Source of the DNA: Bin87 sp965220505
GTDB taxonomy: Bacteria; Chloroflexota; Dehalococcoidia; Lucifugimonadales; UBA3495
Assembly (NCBI GenBank): GCA_965220505.1
Contig: CBDCQE010000003.1
Span: 620,001-684,000, forward strand
Direction: 5' to 3'
Length of the DNA stretch: 64,000 nucleotides
A model generated the notes under the pieces. The model was not told where the DNA came from and made no database searches. It worked only from the letters and a program-made list of their open reading frames with translations. Position 1 is the first letter of the stretch; each line of letters starts with the position of its first letter. Of this stretch, positions 24,598-35,189 are shown one piece after another. The translations under genes were made by a program, and so were the position numbers.

Positions 24598-26406
24598 ATG
24601 CTCGCCCCTGACAATCGCGCGCTGCTGCTGGACGCGCTACGACCCCCTCCGGGATGCTCGCTGGATCGGGCCGTGGCGACGACATTCACGCTGGACCTCG
24701 AAACGGCCCTCATGGCGCCGTTGGCCTTCGCGGGTTTCCGGTTCGACGAGAATCCAGACCCTGTGGAGATCATGGAGGCGCTGCGCCGGATGAGCGAGCG
24801 CTTGGACATTTTCTGCCAGGCTGGCGCCATCAGTGCCGCAAGTTGGCCGTCCGATCTGGTGGCGCTGCTCGAGAAATCAATCCACGAGGTCAGGCGACCC
24901 AGAGCAGGTCGTATCTTCCATCCGAAGGTCTGGGCACTCCGTTTCATGGATTCCTCGAATGAGCCCTGCTACCGGCTCGTGGTGCTTTCTCGGAACCTAA
25001 CCGCCTCCCGCAGTTGGGATACCATCCTGTGGCTTGACGGATGGATGAGGGATCAACGGCCCATTGCGAACAACGCACCACTCGGCAGGTTTATAGCCGC
25101 GCTGTCCGACTTTGCCGTCGGTGAGTTGCCCCCCGAGCGTCGCGACGCGCTCACGCAGCTGGCAGAGGATTTGACGCGGGTTGACTGGGAACCGCCCGAT
25201 GGCGCGCGCGGGGTTCACTTCCATCCCATTGGACTGCCGCGGGCGCGCTCCTTTCCGATAGAAGAGCATTTCAGCGGCTATCGAAAGCTGGTGATCTCAC
25301 CGTTCGTCCGCGATGGCTTGATCCGGCGTGTACTCACGCCAAGGCCTGGCCAGAAGGCAGCGCTGATATCCCGGAGCGAGGACTTGGGGACGCTTGACCG
25401 AGATACCCTCGGAGGCCTGGACGTGTACGAACTTGACCCTGCATCGCAACTCTCATCGGATGACGACGGGGAGGAAAAGAACCGGGCATTCCTTTCCAAC
25501 CTGCACGCCAAGGTCTTCGTCATCGAGAGCGCCAGGCTGGCTCATCTCTTCGTCGGCTCGGCCAACGCCACCGATGGAGCATTCGGCGGCAACGTGGAGT
25601 TTCTCTGCGAGATAGTCGGTCCGGTTGCCAGGTTTGGCGTTGATGCGCTCGTGGGAGACGATGCGCCGCTGCGTTCCCTGCTGACGCAGTACGTTGCGTC
25701 CGAGACGCCAGTGGTCGATCAAACCAGTACCGCTGGGCGGGCGCTTGAAGGGCTACTCATCGACATCGCCGCCCAAGTGGCTTTCCGCACCACCGTAAGC
25801 AAGCAATCTGACGGTTGGGTCCCACTCATAACAGCGGATTCCGGAATGCCGCGAGTGCCTGCGAGTACTCGTGTGACGATCGCACCCCATAACCGGCCGT
25901 CCGAAACCCATGAACTCCGTCCTGGCGAAGCCGTCGATATCGAGCTGGAGCCGCGCGAGATTGCAGATGTCACTCCGTTTCTTCGATTGACTGTCAGCCG
26001 GATGGATGAGGGTACGGTCATCGAGCGCTCCACCGTAATCTGCTCGCAATTGGAAGGTGAGCCGGAGGACCGTTATCACGAGATATTTGCCAGGCAGATT
26101 GACACCCCCGAAAAGTTCATGCGGCTTTTGGCCCTGCTCATGGGTTTTGGTTCAGTAAGCTTGGCGGGCAGCGCTTCCGGTACGGGCAGCTGGGGAGGAA
26201 GCTGGTCCACGGGCGCCGGCCAGGGCGTCCTGGAACTGCTGGCGCGCGCCCTCTCCGAGAACCCGGACTCCATCGACCATCTGGCTACAATCGTTGAGCA
26301 TCTGCGTGGGTCGTCCAGTGGGATAGCGATACTCCCGCCCGGTTGGGACGACGTGTGGATCCCAGCCCTGGAGGCACGGCGCGCAATGCAGGAGACCTAC
26401 TCATGA
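24598..26406 (+). CDS. Phospholipase D-like (HKD) family protein
   Basis: 602 residues, ATG 24598, 4 nt after the DUF6361 stop. Two HKD-type half-sites are visible. The first is FHPKVWALRF with LVVLSRNLTASRSWD (about 106-150). The second is LHAKVFVIE with LFVGSANATDGAFGG (about 302-330), which is the canonical one. In defence systems such PLD domains act as nucleases or helicase accessory factors (DISARM DrmC, Dpd DpdK); membrane lipid is an unlikely substrate here. The C-terminal ~200 residues are beta-rich with a Gly/Ser loop (SASGTGSWGGSWSTGAG). The stop overlaps the helicase ATG (ATGA), so the three genes are coupled. Confidence 0.75.
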   Translation: MLAPDNRALLLDALRPPPGCSLDRAVATTFTLDLETALMAPLAFAGFRFDENPDPVEIMEALRRMSERLDIFCQAGAISAASWPSDLVALLEKSIHEVRRPRAGRIFHPKVWALRFMDSSNEPCYRLVVLSRNLTASRSWDTILWLDGWMRDQRPIANNAPLGRFIAALSDFAVGELPPERRDALTQLAEDLTRVDWEPPDGARGVHFHPIGLPRARSFPIEEHFSGYRKLVISPFVRDGLIRRVLTPRPGQKAALISRSEDLGTLDRDTLGGLDVYELDPASQLSSDDDGEEKNRAFLSNLHAKVFVIESARLAHLFVGSANATDGAFGGNVEFLCEIVGPVARFGVDALVGDDAPLRSLLTQYVASETPVVDQTSTAGRALEGLLIDIAAQVAFRTTVSKQSDGWVPLITADSGMPRVPASTRVTIAPHNRPSETHELRPGEAVDIELEPREIADVTPFLRLTVSRMDEGTVIERSTVICSQLEGEPEDRYHEIFARQIDTPEKFMRLLALLMGFGSVSLAGSASGTGSWGGSWSTGAGQGVLELLARALSENPDSIDHLATIVEHLRGSSSGIAILPPGWDDVWIPALEARRAMQETYS

Positions 26407-29400
26407 CACAGGGGAACAAAGCGGGTACAGGGGCGTCGCTTAGCGCTTTTCAACGAGCAACAGCGGATTACGCATTCCAGCGCCTGTACGGAGACTCCGA
26501 TTCGACCCGGCGCTTCCTCGTGGCCGATGAGACGGGATTGGGCAAGACGCACGTTGCCAAGGAAGTCATCGCCCAAACCATCGAACACCTGCAGGGACCC
26601 GACCATGTGAACCGCATCGACATCGTGTACGTGTGCTCCAACGCGGATATCGCCGCTCAGAACATCCGCAAGCTCAACATCACCGGTTCGAATAGCCCAA
26701 GCTTTGCGACCCGGTTGAGCCTGCTGATCACGATGCCCGAGATGCTCAAGCCCACGGGTGATGGCGGGAGCAAACCGATCACATTTGTGGCGTTTACGCC
26801 GGGCACGTCCTTCCAACTGGGGCACCAGATGGGGAGAAAGGAGGAGCGCGCCGTGCTCTACGTGCTGCTGCGCGATCACCTGGGATTGCGGGGCGCGCGA
26901 GCCACGGCCGCGCTGCGGATCTTCCAGGGGGGCGTGAGCACATGGCAGAAATTCCGCGACCAGTGCGTCGCTGCTGTTGACGCAGACAACCTTGAGCCTG
27001 AAATTCGACAGACGTTCCTCAGGGAATTTGACCAAAGTCAGGAACGCGCGTCTCTGGTTTCGTTGATCGATGGGGTCGCCGGGCGCAGCTCATTGAACGA
27101 TAGCCAGCAGCACGCGGCGCGGATAGTCGTCGGTGAACTGCGCAGGATGCTTTCACGGTCAGCGTTGCACGCGCTTGAGCCGGACCTGGTGATCCTCGAC
27201 GAGTTTCAACGTTTCCGGGACCTGCTCGATGTCAAAACCGGTGGCGATGCGGCCGAGTTGGCTGACGATCTTTTCAATCATCCTGACGCCCATGTTCTGC
27301 TGCTTTCAGCCACTCCGTACAAGCCGTTCACGTATGCGGAGGAAACCGGCCATGACGGCGGGCACTACGCGGACTTTCTGAAGACTCTGGATTTCCTCGC
27401 CGCCTCGGATTCCGCCGTGGACACAGTGCGCACTGATCTTGACCAACTGCGGCAGGCCGCGCTTTCCGGCGAACCCACCGTCGACGCCCGTGATCGGGTG
27501 CAATCTCAACTGAGGAAGTGGATCGCCCGCACGGAGCGGCCATCCGGCAACGACCCCGCGATCACTGTCCACGGGAACCTCAGACAGCACCAAATTAGAG
27601 CCGAGGATTTCAACGGCTTCGTCGCACTGCGCAAAGTTGCGGACGCGGTGAGGGCTCCGCTTACCGTCGAGTATTGGAAGTCATCACCATACTTCCTCAA
27701 TTTCCTCAGAGGATATCGCGTCGGTGAGAATTTGCGTGTAAACATGAAGGATCCGGATCGCCGGACTGAGTTGATGCCGCTGTTCCACGGAGCGCAGCGG
27801 ATCTCTAAATCCGATGTTGAGCAGTTCCAGCCGCTCGAATGGGGCAATGCCCGGATGCGCGCCTTGGCCGCCGAGACCCTTGATCAGGGTTGGTGGCGTT
27901 TGCTGTGGATGCCTCCGTCCCTTCCCTATCACGCGCTGGCCGGCCCGTACGCGTCCATCGACCCAGCCGCTATCACCAAGAGTCTCATCTTCTCCAGTTG
28001 GGTGGCTGCGCCGTCGGCCATCGCCTCGCTTCTGAGCTACGAGATTGAACGGCAGATCTTCACGCAAGCCGGGCATACCGTGAATACGGCTGCTGACCGA
28101 GCTTCCATATCGAGCCGTCTCGATTATCGGATGACGAGCAATCGCCCATCCTCGATGTCAGCGCTCGGGCTGTTCTGGCCACAGCCGACGCTGGCATCAC
28201 AGACTGATCCGTTTGATGCCGCCCGCGAACACCGAGGCGACCCGAAACTGTCCGGTGTGGATCGTCTACTCGAGTGGGCGAAAGAGCGCGTGGATAACTT
28301 GGTAGGGCCAAACGGCGACACCAGGTCCACCAACAGCGCGGCGTGGTACTGGTTCGCATCCGTGCGGGGCGAGCGGAACAGCGCTCTTGCGTCTGAACTT
28401 GTCAGCGTGCCCCGCGGTACCGTGGTCGATGCATTGGCAGGCATTTCGGACGATCACGATGCAGACGATAGACGCCGCGCGCTGGACGCCCACGTCGGCC
28501 AGATGATTGCCGCTTTGGAAGACTGGACGCCGGGCACGGAACGTCCAGCGGATTTGCAGGAGACAATCGCTCTCCTGGGCCTGGGTGCCCCCGGCAACAT
28601 CGCGTGGAGGGCATTGAACCGGTTGAGGCGGGCCGATGGCCAGGTAACCGAGTTTGGCAGGTGGCGAGCTGCCGCCATCCTGGCATCCAGCCTGCGCACT
28701 CTGTTTGTCCGTCCCGAGGCAGTGCTGCTCCTGGACGGCATCTACGGTGGGTCGGGCCAAGACGCGGAGGGCACCGGCGCCTACTGGCGGAAAGTGGCTC
28801 GGTATTGCATTGATGGCGGGCTCCAGGCCGTTCTCGACGAGTATATTCACCATCTTGCCGGAGACTCGGGGTCCACGACGACGACTGATGAGGGGCTGAT
28901 CTCTCTTGCGTTGACCGCACGGCGGGCCATCGCGTTGAGGGAGTCGGTGTACCGAGCCACTGACATCGACCACTTCGACGACCAGGGGATCGCGTTCCCC
29001 AGCCGGTACGCCCTGCGGTTCGGCAGCACGCAACGCAGCCACGAGGAAGCCAGACTTCCCGAGGTCAGGGCGGCGTTCAATTCGCCGTTCTGGCCGTTCG
29101 TTCTGGCGACGACTTCCATCGGGCAGGAGGGCGTCGATTTTCACTGGTGGTGCCACTCCATCGTGCACTGGAACCTTCCCGGCAACCCCGTTGATTTCGA
29201 GCAGCGCGAGGGCAGGGTGGACCGCTACAAGGGGCACGCGATCCGCAAGAACGTGGCGGCCGCCCACCGGTCGGCGGCATTGGAGAACGGCGTTACGGAC
29301 CCCTGGGGCGCAGCTTTCGAGGCCGCAACAGTGGAAGGCGATCACGCCGTGGGTGGCCTTTCACCCTTCTGGATCTATCCAGGAGATGCTCGAATACAAC

Positions 29401-29708
29401 GCAGAATCATGACCCTTCCGCTGAGCCGCGACCAGGACCGATGGGATCAGTTGCAGGAATCGCTGGCACTCTACCGGCTCGCGTTTGGTCAGCCGCGACA
29501 GGAGGATATGCTGGCCGCACTCCAGCGTCGCGGCATCGCCGGCCAACCGGACCAGATCGCCGACCTCCGCATTGATCTACGCCCGCCTGCCCTGCCGGCG
29601 CCTGATCGCCCGAACCAACCCGCTGAACCGGGCGCACCTGGACGACTTCGTGGTGGTTTGGGGTGCGGGCCGATGGTGGTTGACAGGCAAACAGCGGCTG
29701 ACCGATGA
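26403..29708 (+). CDS. SF2 SNF2-like helicase of the DUF6361/PLD operon
   Basis: 1101 residues from ATG 26403, overlapping the PLD stop by 4 nt. Helicase motifs: Q-type motif FQRATADYAFQ; Walker A DETGLGKTH near residue 42; Walker B LVILDEFQRF near 266; motif III LLLSATPYKPF; motif V TTSIGQEGVDFHWW; motif VI QREGRVDRYKG. These are the DNA-translocase motifs of SNF2/RapA-like enzymes. The segment between the two RecA lobes is large (over 500 residues) and unassigned. With DUF6361 and PLD it forms a compact three-gene set reminiscent of DISARM or Dpd helicase-PLD pairs, though I cannot map it onto a named system. Confidence 0.82.
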   Translation: MTQGNKAGTGASLSAFQRATADYAFQRLYGDSDSTRRFLVADETGLGKTHVAKEVIAQTIEHLQGPDHVNRIDIVYVCSNADIAAQNIRKLNITGSNSPSFATRLSLLITMPEMLKPTGDGGSKPITFVAFTPGTSFQLGHQMGRKEERAVLYVLLRDHLGLRGARATAALRIFQGGVSTWQKFRDQCVAAVDADNLEPEIRQTFLREFDQSQERASLVSLIDGVAGRSSLNDSQQHAARIVVGELRRMLSRSALHALEPDLVILDEFQRFRDLLDVKTGGDAAELADDLFNHPDAHVLLLSATPYKPFTYAEETGHDGGHYADFLKTLDFLAASDSAVDTVRTDLDQLRQAALSGEPTVDARDRVQSQLRKWIARTERPSGNDPAITVHGNLRQHQIRAEDFNGFVALRKVADAVRAPLTVEYWKSSPYFLNFLRGYRVGENLRVNMKDPDRRTELMPLFHGAQRISKSDVEQFQPLEWGNARMRALAAETLDQGWWRLLWMPPSLPYHALAGPYASIDPAAITKSLIFSSWVAAPSAIASLLSYEIERQIFTQAGHTVNTAADRASISSRLDYRMTSNRPSSMSALGLFWPQPTLASQTDPFDAAREHRGDPKLSGVDRLLEWAKERVDNLVGPNGDTRSTNSAAWYWFASVRGERNSALASELVSVPRGTVVDALAGISDDHDADDRRRALDAHVGQMIAALEDWTPGTERPADLQETIALLGLGAPGNIAWRALNRLRRADGQVTEFGRWRAAAILASSLRTLFVRPEAVLLLDGIYGGSGQDAEGTGAYWRKVARYCIDGGLQAVLDEYIHHLAGDSGSTTTTDEGLISLALTARRAIALRESVYRATDIDHFDDQGIAFPSRYALRFGSTQRSHEEARLPEVRAAFNSPFWPFVLATTSIGQEGVDFHWWCHSIVHWNLPGNPVDFEQREGRVDRYKGHAIRKNVAAAHRSAALENGVTDPWGAAFEAATVEGDHAVGGLSPFWIYPGDARIQRRIMTLPLSRDQDRWDQLQESLALYRLAFGQPRQEDMLAALQRRGIAGQPDQIADLRIDLRPPALPAPDRPNQPAEPGAPGRLRGGLGCGPMVVDRQTAADR

Positions 29709-29718
29709 TTTCTCTGTC

Positions 29719-31986
29719 ATGTACGACCTGCACAAACTCGGTTGGTACAGCTTTCAGCAACTGTGTCACACCATCGGCGGTGATATTCTCGGCCAGACTT
29801 TGGAATCGTTTGCCGATTCCAATGACGGTGGCAGGGACGGCGCGTTCAAAGGGGCATGGAACCCCGATGGTCACGAAGACCTTGAAGGCTCTTTCGTGAT
29901 CCAGTGCAAGTTCACCGCTAAGGCCGATGGTCGTCTCACGCCGTCTGGCATCTCCGAAGAGGTTGACAAGGCCAAAGCGCTAGTCGAACAGGGCATTTGC
30001 GATTCCTACATTCTGATGACCAATGCCACGATCACCGGGGCTTCGCACCAACGAATCATCAAGATGTTCAAGAACGCCGGCGTCAAGCACGTGCGTATAT
30101 TTGAGGCATCGTGGCTGAATAGGCAAATCATTGAAAACAAACGCCTTCGCATGCTGGTGCCCCGCGTGTATGGGTTGGGAGACCTGAGCGAAATATTAGA
30201 CGAACGAGCGTACGCCCAAGCGCGAGCGATCCTGGAGACTATGCGCGAGGATATCAGCAAGGTAGTTAGAACCGACGCCTATCGCAGGGCAGCAGCAGCG
30301 TTGGACAAAAACGGATTTGTCCTGCTTATCGGTGAACCCGCCGCTGGGAAGACCACAATAGCATCGCTTCTCGCGATGGCAGCTTTGGACAATTGGAACG
30401 CCCCTACGCTCGTCTTGCGCGATCCTGCGCAGATGGTCGAACACTGGAACACCAATCAATCGACCCAGTTTTTCTGGATTGACGATGCATTTGGCGTCAC
30501 TCAGCAAGACGATGCTCTTGTCGACAGTTGGAGTAGGGCTTGGCCGACCGTACGAACGATGGTCCGGCGTGGCGCGAAGATAGTTCTGACCTCTCGCGAC
30601 TATATATACAATCAAGTCCGCAACAGACTGAAAGAGTCGGCATTTCCGTTATTGAATGAAAGCCAAGTAGTCATCGACGTGCACGAATTGTCTGAAGATG
30701 AAGGCCGGCAAATCCTGTACAACCACATCAAGCTTGGAAATCAACCTGCCTCATTTCGGACTGCCATAAAACCCTTCCTTGAGGACATAGCGGTACACGC
30801 GCGCTTCGTTCCTGAAACCGCCCGCAGGTTGGGAGATTCATCGTTCACAAAGTCCCTATTACTTCACGAAGCTTCCATCGATCGGTTCGTTGCAAGACGA
30901 GAGCAGTTTCTCCAAGAAACGATCAGAGGGCTGGATGCTGATAGTCGCGCGATCTTAGCGTTGATCTTTTTGCGCAGGGGGCGCCTGCAAAGCCCCATAG
31001 AATTGCAACCATTGGAACAGCACGCCATCGGCCGCCTCGGCAGTGATTTGGCTGGATGCACCTCTGCAGCCACCTCGCTGGCTGGTAGTTTCGTTCACCG
31101 CTCTCACATTGATGGCGAGGCGTTTTGGCAATTCAGGCATCCGACCATCGGCGACGCATACGCGGCGGTTTTGGCTGAGAATCCCGAGCACCTCGCCGTA
31201 TTCGTAGCAGGCAGTGACCCAGACAAGTTGGTCGCTCAAATCACCTGCGGAGACGTTGGCATTGAAAGGGCTACGATAGTACCAAGGTCCCTGTTTATCG
31301 AAGTCATGGGTAAACTAGATGAACTTGACGTGGTCGCCCAGTGCCATCCCGATGAACTCACGCGTTATTCCGCTAAACACGGACTATGGGGGTTTCTTGC
31401 AAGACGTTGCTCGGACGAATTCCTCCAGTTGTATTTGGACCAACATCCAGACCTCCTGGACCAAATTTCCGAGCCTGGAAGGTCGCTGGACTATGTGCCG
31501 GAGGTTCCTTTAGTTCTGCGCATTCATGAACTTGACCTGTTGCCCGACATAAGTAGAAAACGTTTCCTGGATACGGCAAGTAGGTACCTGCTCAACGCTT
31601 GGGACGCGGGTGCCTTGTCGAATCAGAAAATAAGCACTTTGTACCAGCCAGACGAATTCTCTGAGCTAATCCAATCCGTAAGGGATGAGGTTTTGGCCGA
31701 CCTCGAGGACATCCGGGAAAGCGAGGAAAACAGTTGGGATGAGGATACGCCACCTGACGATTGGATGTATTCTTTGAAAAGCTTCTTCTGGGCGTTGGGG
31801 GACTACTTCCAAAATGATCAGGATGTTGTCGACGACATCGAGCAGCAATTATCAATGATTTACAGTTGGATCGATGAACATACTGAAACCCATAGCGAGC
31901 GCGAGAATCAACTAATCGGAACCGTAGATATACCAATAACCCTGCAGAGCGAGCGTAGCATCTTCGACGATATCGATGCGGAGTGA
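29719..31986 (+). CDS. Mrr-like nuclease fused to STAND-type NTPase (nSTAND3-like)
   Basis: 755 residues. ATG 29719 (MYDLHKLGWYSFQQL) lies 10 nt after the helicase stop; the longer open frame upstream lies inside the helicase gene. An N-terminal restriction-endonuclease-like domain carries DSNDGGRDG (about 33-41) and FVIQCKF (about 59-65), the D...QxK core of Mrr enzymes. A STAND P-loop NTPase follows: Walker A IGEPAAGKTT near 203-212, Walker B QFFWIDDAFG. The rest is a helical repeat-like tail. Avs-type anti-phage STANDs use such nuclease-NTPase-sensor layouts to recognise a phage protein. Its close spacing suggests it is part of the preceding operon. Convergent with yhaN. Confidence 0.75.
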   Translation: MYDLHKLGWYSFQQLCHTIGGDILGQTLESFADSNDGGRDGAFKGAWNPDGHEDLEGSFVIQCKFTAKADGRLTPSGISEEVDKAKALVEQGICDSYILMTNATITGASHQRIIKMFKNAGVKHVRIFEASWLNRQIIENKRLRMLVPRVYGLGDLSEILDERAYAQARAILETMREDISKVVRTDAYRRAAAALDKNGFVLLIGEPAAGKTTIASLLAMAALDNWNAPTLVLRDPAQMVEHWNTNQSTQFFWIDDAFGVTQQDDALVDSWSRAWPTVRTMVRRGAKIVLTSRDYIYNQVRNRLKESAFPLLNESQVVIDVHELSEDEGRQILYNHIKLGNQPASFRTAIKPFLEDIAVHARFVPETARRLGDSSFTKSLLLHEASIDRFVARREQFLQETIRGLDADSRAILALIFLRRGRLQSPIELQPLEQHAIGRLGSDLAGCTSAATSLAGSFVHRSHIDGEAFWQFRHPTIGDAYAAVLAENPEHLAVFVAGSDPDKLVAQITCGDVGIERATIVPRSLFIEVMGKLDELDVVAQCHPDELTRYSAKHGLWGFLARRCSDEFLQLYLDQHPDLLDQISEPGRSLDYVPEVPLVLRIHELDLLPDISRKRFLDTASRYLLNAWDAGALSNQKISTLYQPDEFSELIQSVRDEVLADLEDIRESEENSWDEDTPPDDWMYSLKSFFWALGDYFQNDQDVVDDIEQQLSMIYSWIDEHTETHSERENQLIGTVDIPITLQSERSIFDDIDAE

Positions 31987-32042
31987 TCATTGGCCGTCAC
32001 CGCATCGGACGGTTGTGCGTCCCGGCACATCGGATCCTCTCG

Positions 32043-35000
32043 TCAAATCCTCACCACCTCAGGCTCGTTGGCACCCCGCTGCGCCGCCGCGTCGATGAAC
32101 CAATCCACGATCTGCGGGTGGCAGGTGAAGACCAGCACCTGGTTGGTTTCGGAGAGTTCGATGAATGAGCCGGCGGCTTTGGTGCCGCGGGTTGGGTCGA
32201 AGTTGACCAGCGCCTCGTCCACGATGACCGGCAGATGTTCCGAGTGCTGGCCCATCTCCAGGATCAGGCCGAACCGCAGGGCCAGGAACAGTTGCTCGCG
32301 GGTGCCGCGGCTCAGTTGTTGCGGTGTCCTGACGTTGCCGGCGGCGTCCATCACGTTGATTTCGGAACTGCCCAGCGGGGAAAAGACGGTTTGGTACGCG
32401 CCATCGGTGACGGCGTGGAAGAAGCGTTCGGCGTGGCGGATCACGTCCGGCTGCCGTTCCTGCTCGAACTTGCTCTGCGCCTGCCGGATCAGGCTCTCGG
32501 CAATCGCGCGCACCGCCCAATCCCGCGCGTGTCCCTGCAACTCCTCGGAGAGCCGGTGCCGCTCCAATCTCAGCCGCGATGAGTCCTCCTCGCTGGCGAG
32601 CCCCTCAAGCGTCGTCCGGATGGAGCCGCGTTCGGTGTCAAGTTCAGACCGGAGCGCGTCGATCTCTTCCAGCTCGGTCTCGCACTGCCGGATGCCGTCG
32701 CGGATGGACTGGACGTCGGTTTTGGCCAGCGTGTCCCGCAGCGTGTCCAGCGCGTCGCCCGGCCCGCTGATGCGCTGCATCTGTTCCGCGGCGCCGGAGA
32801 TGGTTGCGGTCAGGCCGGCCCGATCCTGGAAAACTCGGTCTCGCTTGCGGAAGTCGTCCGCGTCCTCAGCCTCACCGGATTTCAGCAGAGCCTTGGTCAG
32901 ATCGGCGACCTCTTGTCGGCCGTTCTGCCGCGCTTCCAGGTCCTGATGGGCTTCCTCCAATTCCTTCTCAGCGTCAGCGCGCTTTCGCGCTGCCTCGGTT
33001 ACGTCACGATGCAGGTCGATGATGTCGTCGGCGACGCCGGCGACCCTGGGGTAGTCGCCCCACTCCGCTGCAAATCCGTGGTCTTCCGCCAGCGGACGGG
33101 CCATGGCGATGAATTCACCGATGTCCGTCTGGATGGCGGCGATGCGATTTTCCATCTCCACCACTTCGCGGTGATGGGTTCGCGCCAGGTCCACCAGGGT
33201 GCGCAGTTCCTGGATGCTGTCGGGCAGAAAGGTGCTCAGCAACCCACGCTGCTCAAGCCACGCCTGCCACGCCTGTTGCTCGGCCTCCAGCGCCGCCTCA
33301 GCATCCTGGACGGTCTGGTGCGCTTCATCTCGCCGCTGCGTCTGGCGCTCGGCGCGTTCGGTCGCCTGGGCCAGCGTGGTCTCCAACTGCCGCCACTCCC
33401 TGAGTTTCACGTCAGCCGCGTCCAGTCCTTCCTCAGCTTCCAGCAACGTGTTCCCGTCGAGAGCATCGAGGCCCAATGCGTCAGCATCAGATTGGAGATG
33501 TGCCCGTATCCCCGCCAACTGCTCATCCGCCTCCCTGATTTGTCCACGCACCCGCGACGACGCCGGTGAAGCCGTGGGCTGTCCGTTTGTGCGGCCCCGC
33601 ATGAACCAGAACGCCGCGACCGTGGCCAGGACCGCGCCGACGGCGGCCAGGATCGCGCCGGCTCCGAAGGTGGTGGCCGCCGCCAGCCAGAGACCAGCCA
33701 CCAGTATCACGACGCCCAACACCCCCAGCGCGCCCGCCAGCAGTCGGGAGCGTCCAGCCGGTGACCCTGCCGTGCCGGGTTCGGGCCCGTCGCCGATCTG
33801 CGCCTGCAGGTCCCGGCTCCGGTCTTCGGCACGGCCCAATTCGTCCAGTGTGGTTCTGGATTGTCGGATTCGCCGGCGGCGTTCGCGGATGTCGTTTTCG
33901 TCCAATGCGGGAGGTGCGGCTGCATCGTGTTCTGCTTGCGCCCGTTGGGTGGCTTCCAATGCGTCCGCCAGCGTCGCCTCATCTTGCGCCAACACGGTCT
34001 GCGACCTATCGACGGCGGTCCGAGCGTTCTGGAGTCGTTCGCCGTGGTTGGCGACTTCCTCGCGTACCACCAGCGACAGGTCGAACCGGTCGAGACGCTC
34101 CGTGTCCCAGTCGGGCCCGAGGTTCGCCAGCGAGGTTTCCAGCTCAGAGTGCTTGCTGGCGAGTTCGGCGCGTCGCTCGGGCAGGTCCTTCACCGACTGG
34201 TCGAACGCGCTGCGAGCACGCTCCAGCGCGCGCACCTCGCTTGACCGCTCCAGGATCGTCAGGTGTTCGATTTCCTCGTCAACGCTGGCCCTGATGCGCT
34301 TGACCCGTTCCTCCGCGGCGGACAGTTCCTCGGTGGCGGTTGCGGCCCGGGCTTCCAGCGTTTCCAAGCGGATGACCCCATTCTCCGGGAACGCCTCCAC
34401 CAACGGGAGTTCTTTCAGACGCTGTTCGGCACTGATCAGCTCGTTCCAATGGTCCCACGCGCGCTCAAGGTTCTCCAGCCGGTCCTGTTCCGACGCGATC
34501 TGCAGGCGTCGAGCGACCACATCACCCAGTTCCCGCTCGATCTCGGCCAGTCGGTCTGACTGACGGCGATACTCGGTGGCGTGGCCCGCGATCTGCTGCA
34601 GTTCGGAGTTCGTCCGGTCAATCTCGGTCGCGATTTTGGGAATCGATTGGCTGCTGCCGCGCGGAACGAAAATCTCGCGTTTCTGGCGATCCAATGCCGC
34701 TAACGCGCCGGGCAGTTTCATCGCCCCGATGCCCGCGCTGTAGATCTGCAGGTTGACGCTGTCGTCGCTGAGCCGGTTCTGATCGTTCAGCTCGTCGAGC
34801 GTGAACGCGAAGATGTTCTGGAACACGTTGCGCGAGTGGTTCCCCACCAGCCTCGACAGTTCGCCGTCCGGAAGCGTGTCGCCGATGCCTGTGGTGAGGG
34901 ATACAGGGCCGTCGCCCCGTCCCTGTGTCCGGTCGATGGTGATGGCTTCCCCCGCATCAGTGGTGATCATCACCCTGCCGCCGTGTCGCCCGCCGGCCAG

Positions 35001-35189
35001 GGGTGGATACTCGTTGGTCCCGCCGCGCCGGTTAGGGAAGCCGAACAGGATCCGACGAACAAACTCGAGCAGCGTGCTCTTGCCGGCTTCGTTGGGGCCG
35101 TAGAAGACCGTTACCGGGCGTTCCAGCGGCCCGACACTGCGGTCGGCGAACCGCCCGAAACCGTCGATATGCAGGCCGGTTATTCTCAT
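32043..35189 (-). CDS. YhaN-like SbcC/Rad50-type AAA ATPase
   Basis: 1048 residues. Walker A YGPNEAGKST at about 30-39; ABC signature LSRGTREQLFLALRFG and Walker B HLPVIVDEALVNFD lie near the C-terminus. The intervening ~850 residues are coiled coil (long Glu/Arg/Leu stretches). They are broken by a hydrophobic hairpin (LAGALGVLGVVILVAGLWL and GAILAAVGAVLATVAAFW), as in Bacillus YhaN, which implies membrane association. ATG 35189 shares one base with the stop of the phosphoesterase gene upstream. SbcCD/YhaNO complexes process DNA ends and hairpins and can restrict foreign DNA. Probably housekeeping DNA repair beside the island. Confidence 0.85.
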   Translation of the reverse strand: MRITGLHIDGFGRFADRSVGPLERPVTVFYGPNEAGKSTLLEFVRRILFGFPNRRGGTNEYPPLAGGRHGGRVMITTDAGEAITIDRTQGRGDGPVSLTTGIGDTLPDGELSRLVGNHSRNVFQNIFAFTLDELNDQNRLSDDSVNLQIYSAGIGAMKLPGALAALDRQKREIFVPRGSSQSIPKIATEIDRTNSELQQIAGHATEYRRQSDRLAEIERELGDVVARRLQIASEQDRLENLERAWDHWNELISAEQRLKELPLVEAFPENGVIRLETLEARAATATEELSAAEERVKRIRASVDEEIEHLTILERSSEVRALERARSAFDQSVKDLPERRAELASKHSELETSLANLGPDWDTERLDRFDLSLVVREEVANHGERLQNARTAVDRSQTVLAQDEATLADALEATQRAQAEHDAAAPPALDENDIRERRRRIRQSRTTLDELGRAEDRSRDLQAQIGDGPEPGTAGSPAGRSRLLAGALGVLGVVILVAGLWLAAATTFGAGAILAAVGAVLATVAAFWFMRGRTNGQPTASPASSRVRGQIREADEQLAGIRAHLQSDADALGLDALDGNTLLEAEEGLDAADVKLREWRQLETTLAQATERAERQTQRRDEAHQTVQDAEAALEAEQQAWQAWLEQRGLLSTFLPDSIQELRTLVDLARTHHREVVEMENRIAAIQTDIGEFIAMARPLAEDHGFAAEWGDYPRVAGVADDIIDLHRDVTEAARKRADAEKELEEAHQDLEARQNGRQEVADLTKALLKSGEAEDADDFRKRDRVFQDRAGLTATISGAAEQMQRISGPGDALDTLRDTLAKTDVQSIRDGIRQCETELEEIDALRSELDTERGSIRTTLEGLASEEDSSRLRLERHRLSEELQGHARDWAVRAIAESLIRQAQSKFEQERQPDVIRHAERFFHAVTDGAYQTVFSPLGSSEINVMDAAGNVRTPQQLSRGTREQLFLALRFGLILEMGQHSEHLPVIVDEALVNFDPTRGTKAAGSFIELSETNQVLVFTCHPQIVDWFIDAAAQRGANEPEVVRI

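Noticed and set aside
28266..29345. 359-residue minus-strand frame
   Set aside because: Antisense to the helicase gene with clear motif V and VI on the plus strand.
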